A DNA stretch of 64,000 nucleotides, taken from positions 62,001 to 126,000 of the forward strand of contig JAIXYQ010000009.1 of NCBI GenBank assembly GCA_027490145.1. The letters are read 5' to 3'. Numbering within the stretch: the first letter of the stretch is position 1; every line of letters starts with the position of its first letter. The notes beneath the pieces were generated by a model. That model was not told the origin of the DNA. It saw only the letters and a program-made list of their open reading frames with translations, and made no database searches. A program made the position numbers and the translations under genes. This DNA comes from Planctomycetaceae bacterium (GTDB taxonomy: Bacteria; Planctomycetota; Phycisphaerae; Phycisphaerales; SM1A02). This document shows, piece after piece, positions 7,999-15,062 of the stretch.

Positions 7999-8534
7999 GT
8001 GCCGGCTCGCCTTGGTGCGGCGAACGAAAGTGCAGTGGCGCCGGCTGCGAAGGCGGTCAGGGTCGCGGCGCCGTTGAAGCGCTCCGCCCACGGATGGAGG
8101 GCATCCATCGTCGCCTTGTGCTGCAGCGCTGCCTCGCGGTTGCCGGCGTGCACGGCGTCGTGCCAGGCGGTCCCCACCTTGGCCGTGCTGGCATCGAGCA
8201 CGTGGCTCGCAGCGGTCGTGACGCCAGCCGTCACCAGCAGGATGACCGCCCAGGTCGGGCGTCGCAGCATGGCCTTGGTCAGGAGCACGAGAGCCACCGG
8301 CGCGACCGCCAGCTTGACCCAGGCCATGGCGCTGAACGCCGCGCCAGCCACCTGTCCGGCCACGAAGCTGCCCGAACCCGCGGCATCACCGTCGAACCAC
8401 GATCCCGCAGCCGGATCGACCGCTCCCATGCGCTTGAGCACCGTGAACGTGGCGATCGCCACCACGGTCGGGGCCGCACAGGCCACGCACCAGATGCACC
8501 AGGTCACGCTTGCCGCCAGCACCGTTCGATTCAT
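7995..8534 (-). CDS. multi-pass membrane protein of unknown function
   Basis: This 179-residue protein has about four hydrophobic segments (residues roughly 5-30, 60-85, 92-110 and 155-175) and a polar loop with a His-rich segment, WHDAVHAGNREAALQHKATMDALHPW. The layout recalls DUF4149/TMEM205-like proteins, but this is only a resemblance. A TACCCT box lies 6 bases before the ATG. It is co-transcribed with nth through a GTGA overlap and is divergent from the isomerase gene. Confidence 0.65.
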   Translation of the reverse strand: MNRTVLAASVTWCIWCVACAAPTVVAIATFTVLKRMGAVDPAAGSWFDGDAAGSGSFVAGQVAGAAFSAMAWVKLAVAPVALVLLTKAMLRRPTWAVILLVTAGVTTAASHVLDASTAKVGTAWHDAVHAGNREAALQHKATMDALHPWAERFNGAATLTAFAAGATALSFAAPRRAGT

Positions 8535-8540
8535 GCTTCA

Positions 8541-8546
8541 AGGGTA
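8541..8546 (-). promoter_or_regulatory. TANNNT box for the membrane protein-nth operon
   Basis: Read on the minus strand, TACCCT stands 6 bases before ATG 8534, predicting a leaderless mRNA. Confidence 0.5.
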
Positions 8547-8552
8547 CGCCGC

Positions 8553-8558
8553 TACGCT
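8553..8558 (+). promoter_or_regulatory. TANNNT box for the TIM-barrel isomerase gene
   Basis: TACGCT stands 6 bases before GTG 8565 and decides this start. It lies only 6 bases from the opposing box at 8541-8546. Confidence 0.5.
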
Positions 8559-8564
8559 GCCTGC

Positions 8565-9344
8565 GTGCTGACCCAGCTCACGAGTGCGATCCCTCACCCC
8601 AGCGTGGCCATCGAGCATCTTGGGATGCCCTTCGCCCCGGCGCTCGCGTGGTGCGCGTCGGCGGGTGCCCATGCCATCCAACTCTCCGCGACCATGCCGC
8701 AGACCCGTGTGCGCACGATGGACCGCAGCGAACGCCGAGGCATCGGGGATGCGGTCCGGGCGTCGAACGCCGTGGCCACGGGCATCGACTGCATCCTTCC
8801 GCCTGAGCACCTCGCGGATCCTGCGCGGGCTGACCTTGCGGCGCAAGCGCTGCTGGCCGCGGTCGAGTGGGCGGAACTCCTCGGTCGTCTGACGGTCACC
8901 ACCTGGCTGCCGTCACCTGATGGCCATGCCACCGCGCTTGCCGTGCGCACGGCCGTCGTCACCGAAGCGCAGCGTCGTGGCGTCACGCTGGCCGTACTGG
9001 GCGGAGGCCATGATGCCGACGGTCCAGCCGCGATCGCCATCGATCCTCCGGTGCTCCTGGCCGCGGGGGAGTCCGTCGATGCCGCCTGCGCACGCGCCGG
9101 ATCGCGCCTGGCGGGTCTGCGTCTGGTTGACCTGTTGCGCAGCGGTCATCGCGGTCCCGTGCTGCAACCGGGTGATGCACGGCTCGATGCGCTGGCGCTT
9201 GCCGCGACCCTCGCCACGATCGGGTTCAGGGCGCATCCGGTCATCGACGCGCGCGGTTGGGCCGATGCGGCCTCCGGCATCCGCGCCACGTTGGATCGTT
9301 GGCTCGATCGTCCGGTGCCCACCCGGGGACCCGTCCATGCATGA
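8565..9344 (+). CDS. sugar phosphate isomerase/epimerase-like TIM-barrel protein
   Basis: This 259-residue protein reads like the xylose-isomerase-type TIM-barrel family found in planctomycetes (LAWCASAGAHAIQLSATMPQTRVRTMDRS near the N-terminus, then regular beta-alpha units). The usual metal-binding Glu/His residues are not obvious, so catalytic activity is uncertain. The GTG start is supported by the -10-like box 6 bases upstream. Its end overlaps acpS by 8 bases, so the two are translated together. Confidence 0.6.
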   Translation: MLTQLTSAIPHPSVAIEHLGMPFAPALAWCASAGAHAIQLSATMPQTRVRTMDRSERRGIGDAVRASNAVATGIDCILPPEHLADPARADLAAQALLAAVEWAELLGRLTVTTWLPSPDGHATALAVRTAVVTEAQRRGVTLAVLGGGHDADGPAAIAIDPPVLLAAGESVDAACARAGSRLAGLRLVDLLRSGHRGPVLQPGDARLDALALAATLATIGFRAHPVIDARGWADAASGIRATLDRWLDRPVPTRGPVHA

Positions 9345-9735
9345 GGTGATCGGGATCGGCATCGATTTGGTGGACTGCGCGCGCATCGAACGGATGCTGG
9401 GCGACCACGAGCAGGTCTTCCTCGACCGCGTCTATACCGCCGCCGAGCAGGCGTACTGCGCGCGGGCCCGCAACCGGATCGAGCGGCTCGCCGCCCGCTA
9501 CGCCGCCAAGGAAGCGGTGCTGAAGGCCATCGGAACGGGCATGCGGGATGGGATGAGCTGGACCGAGATCGACGTGACCCACGATCTGCTCGGAGCGCCC
9601 ACGATCGGCCTGACGGGGGCCGTGGCCCGAGCGGCCGCTGAGCGGGGGGTCGTGCGGCTGCACCTGTCGATGACGCATGCGGGTGGCCTGGCGATGGCCC
9701 AGGTCACGGCGATGGGTCTCGTCGGTCGAGCGTGA
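9337..9735 (+). CDS. acpS: holo-[acyl-carrier-protein] synthase
   Basis: This 132-residue protein has the family length and both signatures: GIGIDLVDCARIERM at the N-terminus with the Mg-binding aspartate, and RYAAKEAVLKAIG in the middle. It transfers 4'-phosphopantetheine from CoA to apo-ACP and so activates fatty-acid synthesis. The ATG at 9337 overlaps the isomerase gene. Confidence 0.93.
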   Translation: MHEVIGIGIDLVDCARIERMLGDHEQVFLDRVYTAAEQAYCARARNRIERLAARYAAKEAVLKAIGTGMRDGMSWTEIDVTHDLLGAPTIGLTGAVARAAAERGVVRLHLSMTHAGGLAMAQVTAMGLVGRA

Positions 9736-9740
9736 ATCGC

Positions 9741-9746
9741 TACGAT
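9741..9746 (+). promoter_or_regulatory. TANNNT box for the SPOR-like protein gene
   Basis: TACGAT stands 6 bases before ATG 9753. It argues for that start over the in-frame GTG at 9732. Confidence 0.5.
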
Positions 9747-9752
9747 CCCGGC

Positions 9753-10376
9753 ATGCAGCGCCGTGGCAAAGCGACCCTGTATGAACTCATGCGCAAGGGC
9801 GCAGGCGATCCCGCGCCGAGTCGCCCCGCGGGGGCGGGCTTCTCGCTGGGCAGCGGAGCGATCGAACCGCGTCGGCCGTGGAAGGCTTGGGCGATCCTGG
9901 GTCTGCTCGTGGCCGTTGCCGTCGTCGTGACGGGCATCGTGCTCATGCGCGACCGCGCATCGAACGAACAGGGGCCGGGTGGTCCGCCTCCGTCGACGGT
10001 CACCCCGCCGGCAACGCCGAAGGGTGCACCCGCGTCCACGCCAGCGTTATCCCAAGCAAAGCCTGCGCTTCCGGCGGCAGCCGCCGGGGATCCTCGCAAG
10101 GCGGGCCTGAATTATCTGGTGGTGATGACCGGGCCGACCGCGGCGTCGGCTGAACTCACGACCTACCTGCGCAGCAAGGGGCTTGATGCGTGGCAGGTTT
10201 CCGGCAATAATGCCGGACTCTCCAAAGTGATCGTCCTGCCCGCGTCCACGACCGGGTCGGACCAAGCCGCGGAGACGCTGAAGAACGAGGTCAAGGCCGT
10301 TGGTCGCCTGTGGAAGGCAGCCAAGGCGGGCAACCCGGACTTGAGCGACTGCTACTACGAGAAGTACAAGGGCTGA
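9753..10376 (+). CDS. single-span membrane protein with a SPOR-like C-terminal domain
   Basis: The 207-residue product has a cytoplasmic N-terminus of about 40 residues, one transmembrane helix (AWAILGLLVAVAVVVTGIVL) and a Pro/Ala/Thr-rich linker. A C-terminal domain of about 85 residues follows (GLNYLVVMTGPTAASAELTTYLRSKGLDAW...), whose pattern resembles SPOR folds that bind glycan strands. Function is inferred only. It precedes the small basic protein gene by 33 bases. Confidence 0.65.
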   Translation: MQRRGKATLYELMRKGAGDPAPSRPAGAGFSLGSGAIEPRRPWKAWAILGLLVAVAVVVTGIVLMRDRASNEQGPGGPPPSTVTPPATPKGAPASTPALSQAKPALPAAAAGDPRKAGLNYLVVMTGPTAASAELTTYLRSKGLDAWQVSGNNAGLSKVIVLPASTTGSDQAAETLKNEVKAVGRLWKAAKAGNPDLSDCYYEKYKG

Positions 10377-10409
10377 GTCCCGCGCACGAACGACTGAAGG
10401 AACACGACC

Positions 10410-10685
10410 ATGAGCATCCACCCGAGCCTCAAGACCAAGTCCGGCGCCCTCGCGCAGCACCGCAACGTGCTCACGCGCACCGAGCGCATCGCCAAGCTCA
10501 GCGCCGAAGAGCGCTTCAGCATGGAGAAGAACAGCGCCCTCGGCCTGGTCAAGGTGCGCAGCATCAAGGCCGCCGCCGGCAAGAAGAAGGCCAAGGAAGG
10601 TGATGCAGCCGCCGCCGATCCGAAGGCCAAGGGCGGCAAGGCCGCACCGGCTGCCAAGGCCGCACCGGCCGCCAAGAAGAAGTGA
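10410..10685 (+). CDS. small basic protein of the PVC-bacteria family
   Basis: This 91-residue protein begins MSIHPSLKTKSG and contains QHRNVLTRTERIAKL and NSALGLVKVRSIK. That is the conserved core of a short, highly basic protein seen in Planctomycetes, Verrucomicrobia and Chlamydiae (TIGR04137, from memory). The core is followed by a Lys/Ala-rich tail of about 35 residues ending AAPAAKKK. The family's role is not established; basic charge and small size suggest RNA or ribosome binding. A GAAGGA Shine-Dalgarno stretch precedes the ATG. Confidence 0.8.
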   Translation: MSIHPSLKTKSGALAQHRNVLTRTERIAKLSAEERFSMEKNSALGLVKVRSIKAAAGKKKAKEGDAAAADPKAKGGKAAPAAKAAPAAKKK

Positions 10686-10702
10686 GCCGCGGCTCCCATC
10701 GT

Positions 10703-10708
10703 TAGACT
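10703..10708 (+). promoter_or_regulatory. -10-like box for the class I aminotransferase
   Basis: TAGACT lies just before the 10713-10738 hairpin. Initiation here would put the hairpin at the very 5' end of the mRNA. Confidence 0.35.
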
Positions 10709-10712
10709 CCCA

Positions 10713-10738
10713 GCGCCCCCGGCATCCACCGGGGGCGC
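10713..10738. terminator. GC-rich hairpin, probable terminator of the small basic protein gene
   Basis: GCGCCCCCGG and CCGGGGGCGC pair around the loop CATCCA and are followed by TTCGTTTC. A further A-T pair extends the stem to 11 bp. It may also sit in the leader of the following gene. Confidence 0.65.
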
Positions 10739-10755
10739 TTCGTTTCGGAGACCCC

Positions 10756-11898
10756 ATGAGCCATCCACTCGAACACCTGATCTCTGATCGTGCCCGCGGC
10801 ATGCAGCCCAGCGGCATCCGCCGCATCCTCGAGTCTGGGCTCAAGCTCCAGAACCCGATCAACCTCAGCATCGGCCAGCCGGACTTCCCGGTGCCGGAGC
10901 CGATGAAGCAGGCCGCGATCGATGCGATCCGCAACGACCGCAACGGCTACTCGCTGACCGTCGGCGTGCCGGAACTGCTCGAGGCCGCCTGGGCCCACGT
11001 CGGTCGGGACATCGGTTGGCACAACGATGGTTCGCTAGGGTTGTTCATCAACTCGGGCACCAGCGGCGCGCTGCTCCTGGTGGCGATGGCGCTGCTGGAT
11101 CCCGGCGATGAGTTCGTGATGCCCGATCCGTTCTTCCTGCACTACCCGCAGCTGTGCCACATGACCAACAGCGTGCCGGTGTACTGCGACACGTATCCCG
11201 ACTTCCGCATGACGGCCGACCGCATCGAGCGGTGCATCACGCCCCGGACCAAGGCGGTGTTGATCTGCAGCCCGAGCAACCCCTGCGGCACGGTGCTGAC
11301 CGAGGCGGAGTTGCGGGACATCGTCGACCTGTGCAAGGGCAGGAACCTGCAGCTCGTGAGCGACGAGATCTACGACGAGTTCGTCTTCGGGATGCCTGAG
11401 GCGCCGAGCCCCGCACGGTTCTCGAAGGACGTGCTGGTGATCCGTGGGTTCGGCAAGACGTATGGATGCACGGGTTGGCGACTGGGCTACTCGGCCGGGC
11501 CGATCCACCTCATCCAGCAGATGACCAAGCTCCAGCAGTACACCTACGTCTGTGCGCCGACGCCGCTGCAGGTGGCGGCTGCGCACGCCTACCGCTGCGA
11601 CCTGTCGGGTGCCCTGCTCGCGTACGAGCGGCGGCGCGACATGGTGCTCAAGGCGTTCGACGGTGTGGTCAACCTGCCCAAGCCCGAAGGTGCGTTCTAT
11701 GCCTTCGTCCCGGTGCCGGAACGGCTTGGCATGACGGGAACGCAGTTCTGCGAGAAGGCGCTCGAGCGTCGCGTGCTGGTCGTGCCCGGCGGCGTGTTCA
11801 GCGCCCGCGACACGCACTTCCGCATCTCGTACGCGGTGGATGACGCGCACCTCGCCGAAGGGTTGTCGATCCTGCGCGAGCTGATGCTGGGGAACTGA
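10756..11898 (+). CDS. class I PLP-dependent aminotransferase (aspartate aminotransferase-like)
   Basis: This 380-residue fold-type I aminotransferase shows INLSIGQPDFPVPEPMKQA near the N-terminus, CSPSNPCGTVL, SDEIYDEFVFG, and the PLP-binding lysine in RGFGKTYGCTGWRLGY. The C-terminal FRISYAVDD carries the arginine that binds the substrate carboxylate. It probably acts on aspartate or aromatic amino acids; substrate choice is not decided by sequence. The ATG at 10756 follows GGAG with normal spacing. Confidence 0.88.
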   Translation: MSHPLEHLISDRARGMQPSGIRRILESGLKLQNPINLSIGQPDFPVPEPMKQAAIDAIRNDRNGYSLTVGVPELLEAAWAHVGRDIGWHNDGSLGLFINSGTSGALLLVAMALLDPGDEFVMPDPFFLHYPQLCHMTNSVPVYCDTYPDFRMTADRIERCITPRTKAVLICSPSNPCGTVLTEAELRDIVDLCKGRNLQLVSDEIYDEFVFGMPEAPSPARFSKDVLVIRGFGKTYGCTGWRLGYSAGPIHLIQQMTKLQQYTYVCAPTPLQVAAAHAYRCDLSGALLAYERRRDMVLKAFDGVVNLPKPEGAFYAFVPVPERLGMTGTQFCEKALERRVLVVPGGVFSARDTHFRISYAVDDAHLAEGLSILRELMLGN

Positions 11899-11956
11899 TC
11901 GAGCGCGCGCTGACGTGCGCACGGTGGCGAGCCGCACGCATCATCCATGAACGACG

Positions 11957-11981
11957 ACGCCCCGGCTCGAGGCCGGGGCGT
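11957..11981. terminator. hairpin between convergent genes
   Basis: ACGCCCCGGC and GCCGGGGCGT pair around a 5-base loop between the aminotransferase and the convergent lipoprotein gene. It is probably a bidirectional terminator, although the T-tracts are weak. Confidence 0.6.
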
Positions 11982-12030
11982 TGCCGTTGGTTGGACCGTC
12001 GTTCGAGGGCCCGATTGAACGGGCGATCGA

Positions 12031-12240
12031 TCAGTTCTTCTTCGGCGGTTCGACGCCCGCTGCGCCGCTGCTTGACTGGAGCTTGCGGTTGGCGTTGAAG
12101 GCATCGTCAGGCGCCTGGACCTGGGCCGCAGGCGGCTTGCGCTTCTGGTCTTCGCGGATGGCGGTGCCCGACGATCCGCCGCCGCACGCGGTCAGCATGG
12201 ATGCGCCGAGGATGCTGCACAGGATGAGGGTCTTCTTCAT
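12031..12240 (-). CDS. small predicted lipoprotein
   Basis: This 69-residue protein has a signal peptide starting MKKTLIL and a lipobox LTAC with Cys19, followed by GGG and a polar tail rich in Lys, Gln and Pro. AAGGAG stands 7 bases before the ATG. No function can be assigned. It is a monocistronic gene ended by the hairpin at 11957-11981. Confidence 0.75.
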   Translation of the reverse strand: MKKTLILCSILGASMLTACGGGSSGTAIREDQKRKPPAAQVQAPDDAFNANRKLQSSSGAAGVEPPKKN

Positions 12241-12289
12241 CGGTTGACTCCTTGGTTGGGTGGAACGATAGCAGAAAGACGACTCGGAG

Positions 12290-14080
12290 TCAGCGCTGGT
12301 TCACGCCAAGGTTGGCCGGGAGATCGCTTGGCGACAGCCACCTCCACTGGGTGTGGAACGTGTCGTCATTGTCGGCCACGCCGACGTTGATGCCCGTGAC
12401 CCCCTCGAGGAGCTCGGGGGGAATCGTGCACCGTGCCGACCAGCCATCGGTGGACGGCGTGCGTTCGAACGTGGGCCCGCGTGGCGAACCGAGCACTGAG
12501 CCCGTCGAAGGTTCCCAGGTCCACGCCGCGGGTTCGCCGGAGCCGTGGAGCCTGATCGCCAGGGCGTCGACGAGGGGATTGGTGGCCCGGTCGCGGCGCG
12601 TCGTGGCTTCCTGGAAGGACTCCGCCACGCGGTCGTCGGGCACCTGGACCGTCAGCACCAGCGACGCTCCCGACCGCTTGGCCGTCACGGTCGGGGGGGC
12701 ATCGTCGGTGGCATAAGGGGTCCATTCCCACTCCTCCAGCGGCATCGGCATGCCTTCGCCAAGCGTGCGCGAGATCGGCAACCGGCGTCGGATGGCCACC
12801 GGCACGGTGCGGCCCTTGGAGTCGGTGAACGAGAGTTCGATCACGGCCTCGGGAGCCCGAAGCGGCGCCGTGAGCGCGGGGCAGTCCACGGTCAAGGGCA
12901 GGGTCGCGGTGGAGCGTGGTGCGATGGTGGTCGGTGCGATCGATCCCAGCGTGACGGGCGTGCCGAGGTCGGTCACGGCGGGGTTGTGCGTGTCCTGCGG
13001 CGTGCGGCTGACGGCGGGTTCGCCGGGCACGATCCATTCCTCGCCCGTGCCATCACGCATGCGCACGACGGCCGTGATGGGCCGGTCGATCGGATTGCGG
13101 ATGGTGACGGTGAGCGGCGCGTCGTCCAGGCCTCGAGCTCCGGGCTCCGGCAGTGCGCCGGCAAGCACCACGCTCTTCTCGTCGCGCTTGAGCTGGAACG
13201 CGCGCTCCTGGTCCTCGGCCACGATGAAGTCGCCAGGCAGCGTGGCGCCCGCGAACTGGTGCCAGACCTCGGCGTGGCCATCCTTGAGGTCGAGCATCGA
13301 GATGTGCTGGAGTTGGCCAGTCAGCGGGTGCTGGTCGATCGCACCGCCGCAGGTGCCGAGGATGTGGTACTGCACGCCATCACGGTCGGGATCGCGCTGC
13401 ATGCTGTGGAAGTGGCCGGCGATCACGGCGACGGTGCCGGCGGGGGCCAGCAGCGGATGCACGCGATCATCCCAGCCGACGTCCCGGTAGCGCCAGAGCG
13501 GACGGTGCATCAGCAGGATCGACGGCACACCCCGCGCCTTCGCGCGTTCGAGCTGTTCCTTCAGCCAGGCAAACTGCTCGTCGCCGAGCTGGATCGAACG
13601 GTCGTCGAGGTTCTCGTCGGAATAGAGGACGATCGCCGTCAGACGGTCCAGGTCGACCGCGTACCAGAGTGGCCCGACCTGCCGTCGATAGAGCTCGGCG
13701 AACCGGCGGTCGGATGGATCCCGTGTCCCTGCGATCACGTCGTGGTTGCCGGCGGTGGGGTACCACGGCATGTCGAGTCCCCGCACCCGCGTGAGGTAGG
13801 CGTTCATCTGCGACTGCCAGACCTCGGGGCGGCGCGTGTACCCCTGGATCAGGTCGCCGACGCAGAAGACCGCGTCGGGCTTGAGCCGGTTCAGGTCCTC
13901 GACGGCGGCATCGAGGTAGGGCAGCCCCCAGTCACGACCGGTGGTTCGATCCGGCAGGATGGCGATGCGAAGATCGCGGCGCGGCGGTGGAGCCTGAACG
14001 ACCTGCCCCTCTCGTGCGCCGCCGTCGGGTGCATCGGTGAATGGAGGAACGACCGTCAACGCCAGGAGGAGCGCGAGCAT
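12290..14080 (-). CDS. secreted calcineurin-like metallophosphoesterase
   Basis: The 596-residue product starts with a signal peptide (MLALLLALTVVPP). Metallophosphoesterase motifs follow: VGDLIQGY, AGNHDV, LMHRPLW and AGHFHSM, which hold the two-metal site. The first motif reads LPDRTTG, not the usual D-x-H. From about residue 300 there are immunoglobulin-like beta segments and a final sugar-binding-like domain. It probably hydrolyses phosphomono- or diesters outside the cytoplasm; substrate unknown. The start at 14080 was chosen for the signal peptide; longer frames overlap the terminator at 14131-14167. Confidence 0.75.
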   Translation of the reverse strand: MLALLLALTVVPPFTDAPDGGAREGQVVQAPPPRRDLRIAILPDRTTGRDWGLPYLDAAVEDLNRLKPDAVFCVGDLIQGYTRRPEVWQSQMNAYLTRVRGLDMPWYPTAGNHDVIAGTRDPSDRRFAELYRRQVGPLWYAVDLDRLTAIVLYSDENLDDRSIQLGDEQFAWLKEQLERAKARGVPSILLMHRPLWRYRDVGWDDRVHPLLAPAGTVAVIAGHFHSMQRDPDRDGVQYHILGTCGGAIDQHPLTGQLQHISMLDLKDGHAEVWHQFAGATLPGDFIVAEDQERAFQLKRDEKSVVLAGALPEPGARGLDDAPLTVTIRNPIDRPITAVVRMRDGTGEEWIVPGEPAVSRTPQDTHNPAVTDLGTPVTLGSIAPTTIAPRSTATLPLTVDCPALTAPLRAPEAVIELSFTDSKGRTVPVAIRRRLPISRTLGEGMPMPLEEWEWTPYATDDAPPTVTAKRSGASLVLTVQVPDDRVAESFQEATTRRDRATNPLVDALAIRLHGSGEPAAWTWEPSTGSVLGSPRGPTFERTPSTDGWSARCTIPPELLEGVTGINVGVADNDDTFHTQWRWLSPSDLPANLGVNQR

Positions 14081-14130
14081 GCAGGGATGATCCGTGAGCG
14101 TCGACGCCGCGGCAACCCGCTGCGCAAACG

Positions 14131-14167
14131 AAAAACTCCGCTGACCCAACGGATCGGGTCAGCGGAG
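14131..14167 (-). terminator. Rho-independent terminator of the pyrF-thioesterase operon
   Basis: On the minus strand a perfect 12-bp stem (CTCCGCTGACCC with GGGTCAGCGGAG, 8-base loop) is followed directly by TTTTT. It lies 112 bases after the thioesterase stop and before the metallophosphoesterase gene. It is the clearest intrinsic terminator in the window. Confidence 0.88.
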
Positions 14168-14278
14168 CGGAGGGGAGAAAGATGCTTGGTTGGGCAGCGC
14201 ACGTCCTTGCTGCACCGTGTTATTCGTCAGCACCCTCATCCATCCTTCAATTTTGCTCAAAGCGATTCTGCGCGTGCG

Positions 14279-14734
14279 TCACCTGGTCGGCGATGCACCG
14301 GGAATCGATCGCAGCGCAACCGGCCGACGCGAGGCAAGGTCAACCAGTGCCCATGCCGTAAGTGCCGTCAGCACAATCTGTTCCGGCGCGCGCCAGATGA
14401 CGGTGCGCCGCCAGGCGCGGGCGCCGTCGACTCGCTCGAGCCAGGTCGCCCCGCCGAGCGCATCGCCATCGAAGCACTCGGCTCGGTAGTCCAGTTCATG
14501 ACGGGCCACGAACCACATGCGACCGACCTCGAGCATCGCCGGGCGCCCGTGCCCGAGTTCGAGCGCATGGAGCGCAGCAAGCTCATCGATCCATCGCACG
14601 TACTCGACGTTGTTGACGTGCGCGACACCGGAACTCAACTGGACCCCATCCACCGTCGCGCGCGCCGTGCATGCTCCTGCCGGCGCGTTCAGGCGGCTCG
14701 GCCGCGACAGGCTCGGATCTTGGATCCACCGCAT
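14279..14734 (-). CDS. hotdog-fold acyl-CoA thioesterase-like protein
   Basis: The protein has about 151 residues counted from ATG 14734. It shows the 4-hydroxybenzoyl-CoA thioesterase-type motif HVNNVEYVRWIDELA, with a following hydrophobic helix and beta strands typical of the hotdog fold. Substrates of such enzymes are acyl-CoA or acyl-ACP thioesters; specificity is unknown. Its start shares one base with the stop of the DUF971 gene (TGATG), so it is last in a tightly coupled operon. An in-frame start further upstream would overlap that gene. Confidence 0.75.
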   Translation of the reverse strand: MRWIQDPSLSRPSRLNAPAGACTARATVDGVQLSSGVAHVNNVEYVRWIDELAALHALELGHGRPAMLEVGRMWFVARHELDYRAECFDGDALGGATWLERVDGARAWRRTVIWRAPEQIVLTALTAWALVDLASRRPVALRSIPGASPTR

Positions 14735-15057
14735 CACGCGGTCGGTCCCTGGGCATCGAGGCTTCGCAGGTATCGCCACGAGTAGATGCCGGTGTCGTGG
14801 CCGTCGCTGAAGCGGATGCGCAGCGCATAGTTGCCCACCAGTTCGATCGACTCGACGCGGATGGGTGCGTCGAAGGTGCGTGACGGCAGCACCGTGAGCG
14901 GGTTGGACGCCATCTCCTCGCGGAGTTGACGCTGGTCGGCACTGGGCGACATGCGACGCAGCAGGGCGACGGGCAATCGACTGGAATGGCCGTCATCCCA
15001 CGTGATCGAGAGCGCTTCGTCTCGGACCAGGTCCAGGTGCAGCGGGCGCGGGTCCAT
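14734..15057 (-). CDS. DUF971-domain protein
   Basis: The 107-residue product has the short beta-rich DUF971 pattern: LSITWDDGHSSRLPVALLR, then VESIELVGNYALRIRFSDGHDTGIYSWRYLRSL. The domain is the N-terminal fold of gamma-butyrobetaine hydroxylase and often occurs alone near Fe-S or iron-related genes. GTG 15066, which overlaps the preceding stop, is an alternative start three codons upstream. The position between a ferric-type binding protein and a thioesterase is suggestive but not proof of an iron role. Confidence 0.78.
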   Translation of the reverse strand: MDPRPLHLDLVRDEALSITWDDGHSSRLPVALLRRMSPSADQRQLREEMASNPLTVLPSRTFDAPIRVESIELVGNYALRIRFSDGHDTGIYSWRYLRSLDAQGPTA

Positions 15058-15062
15058 CGGCG

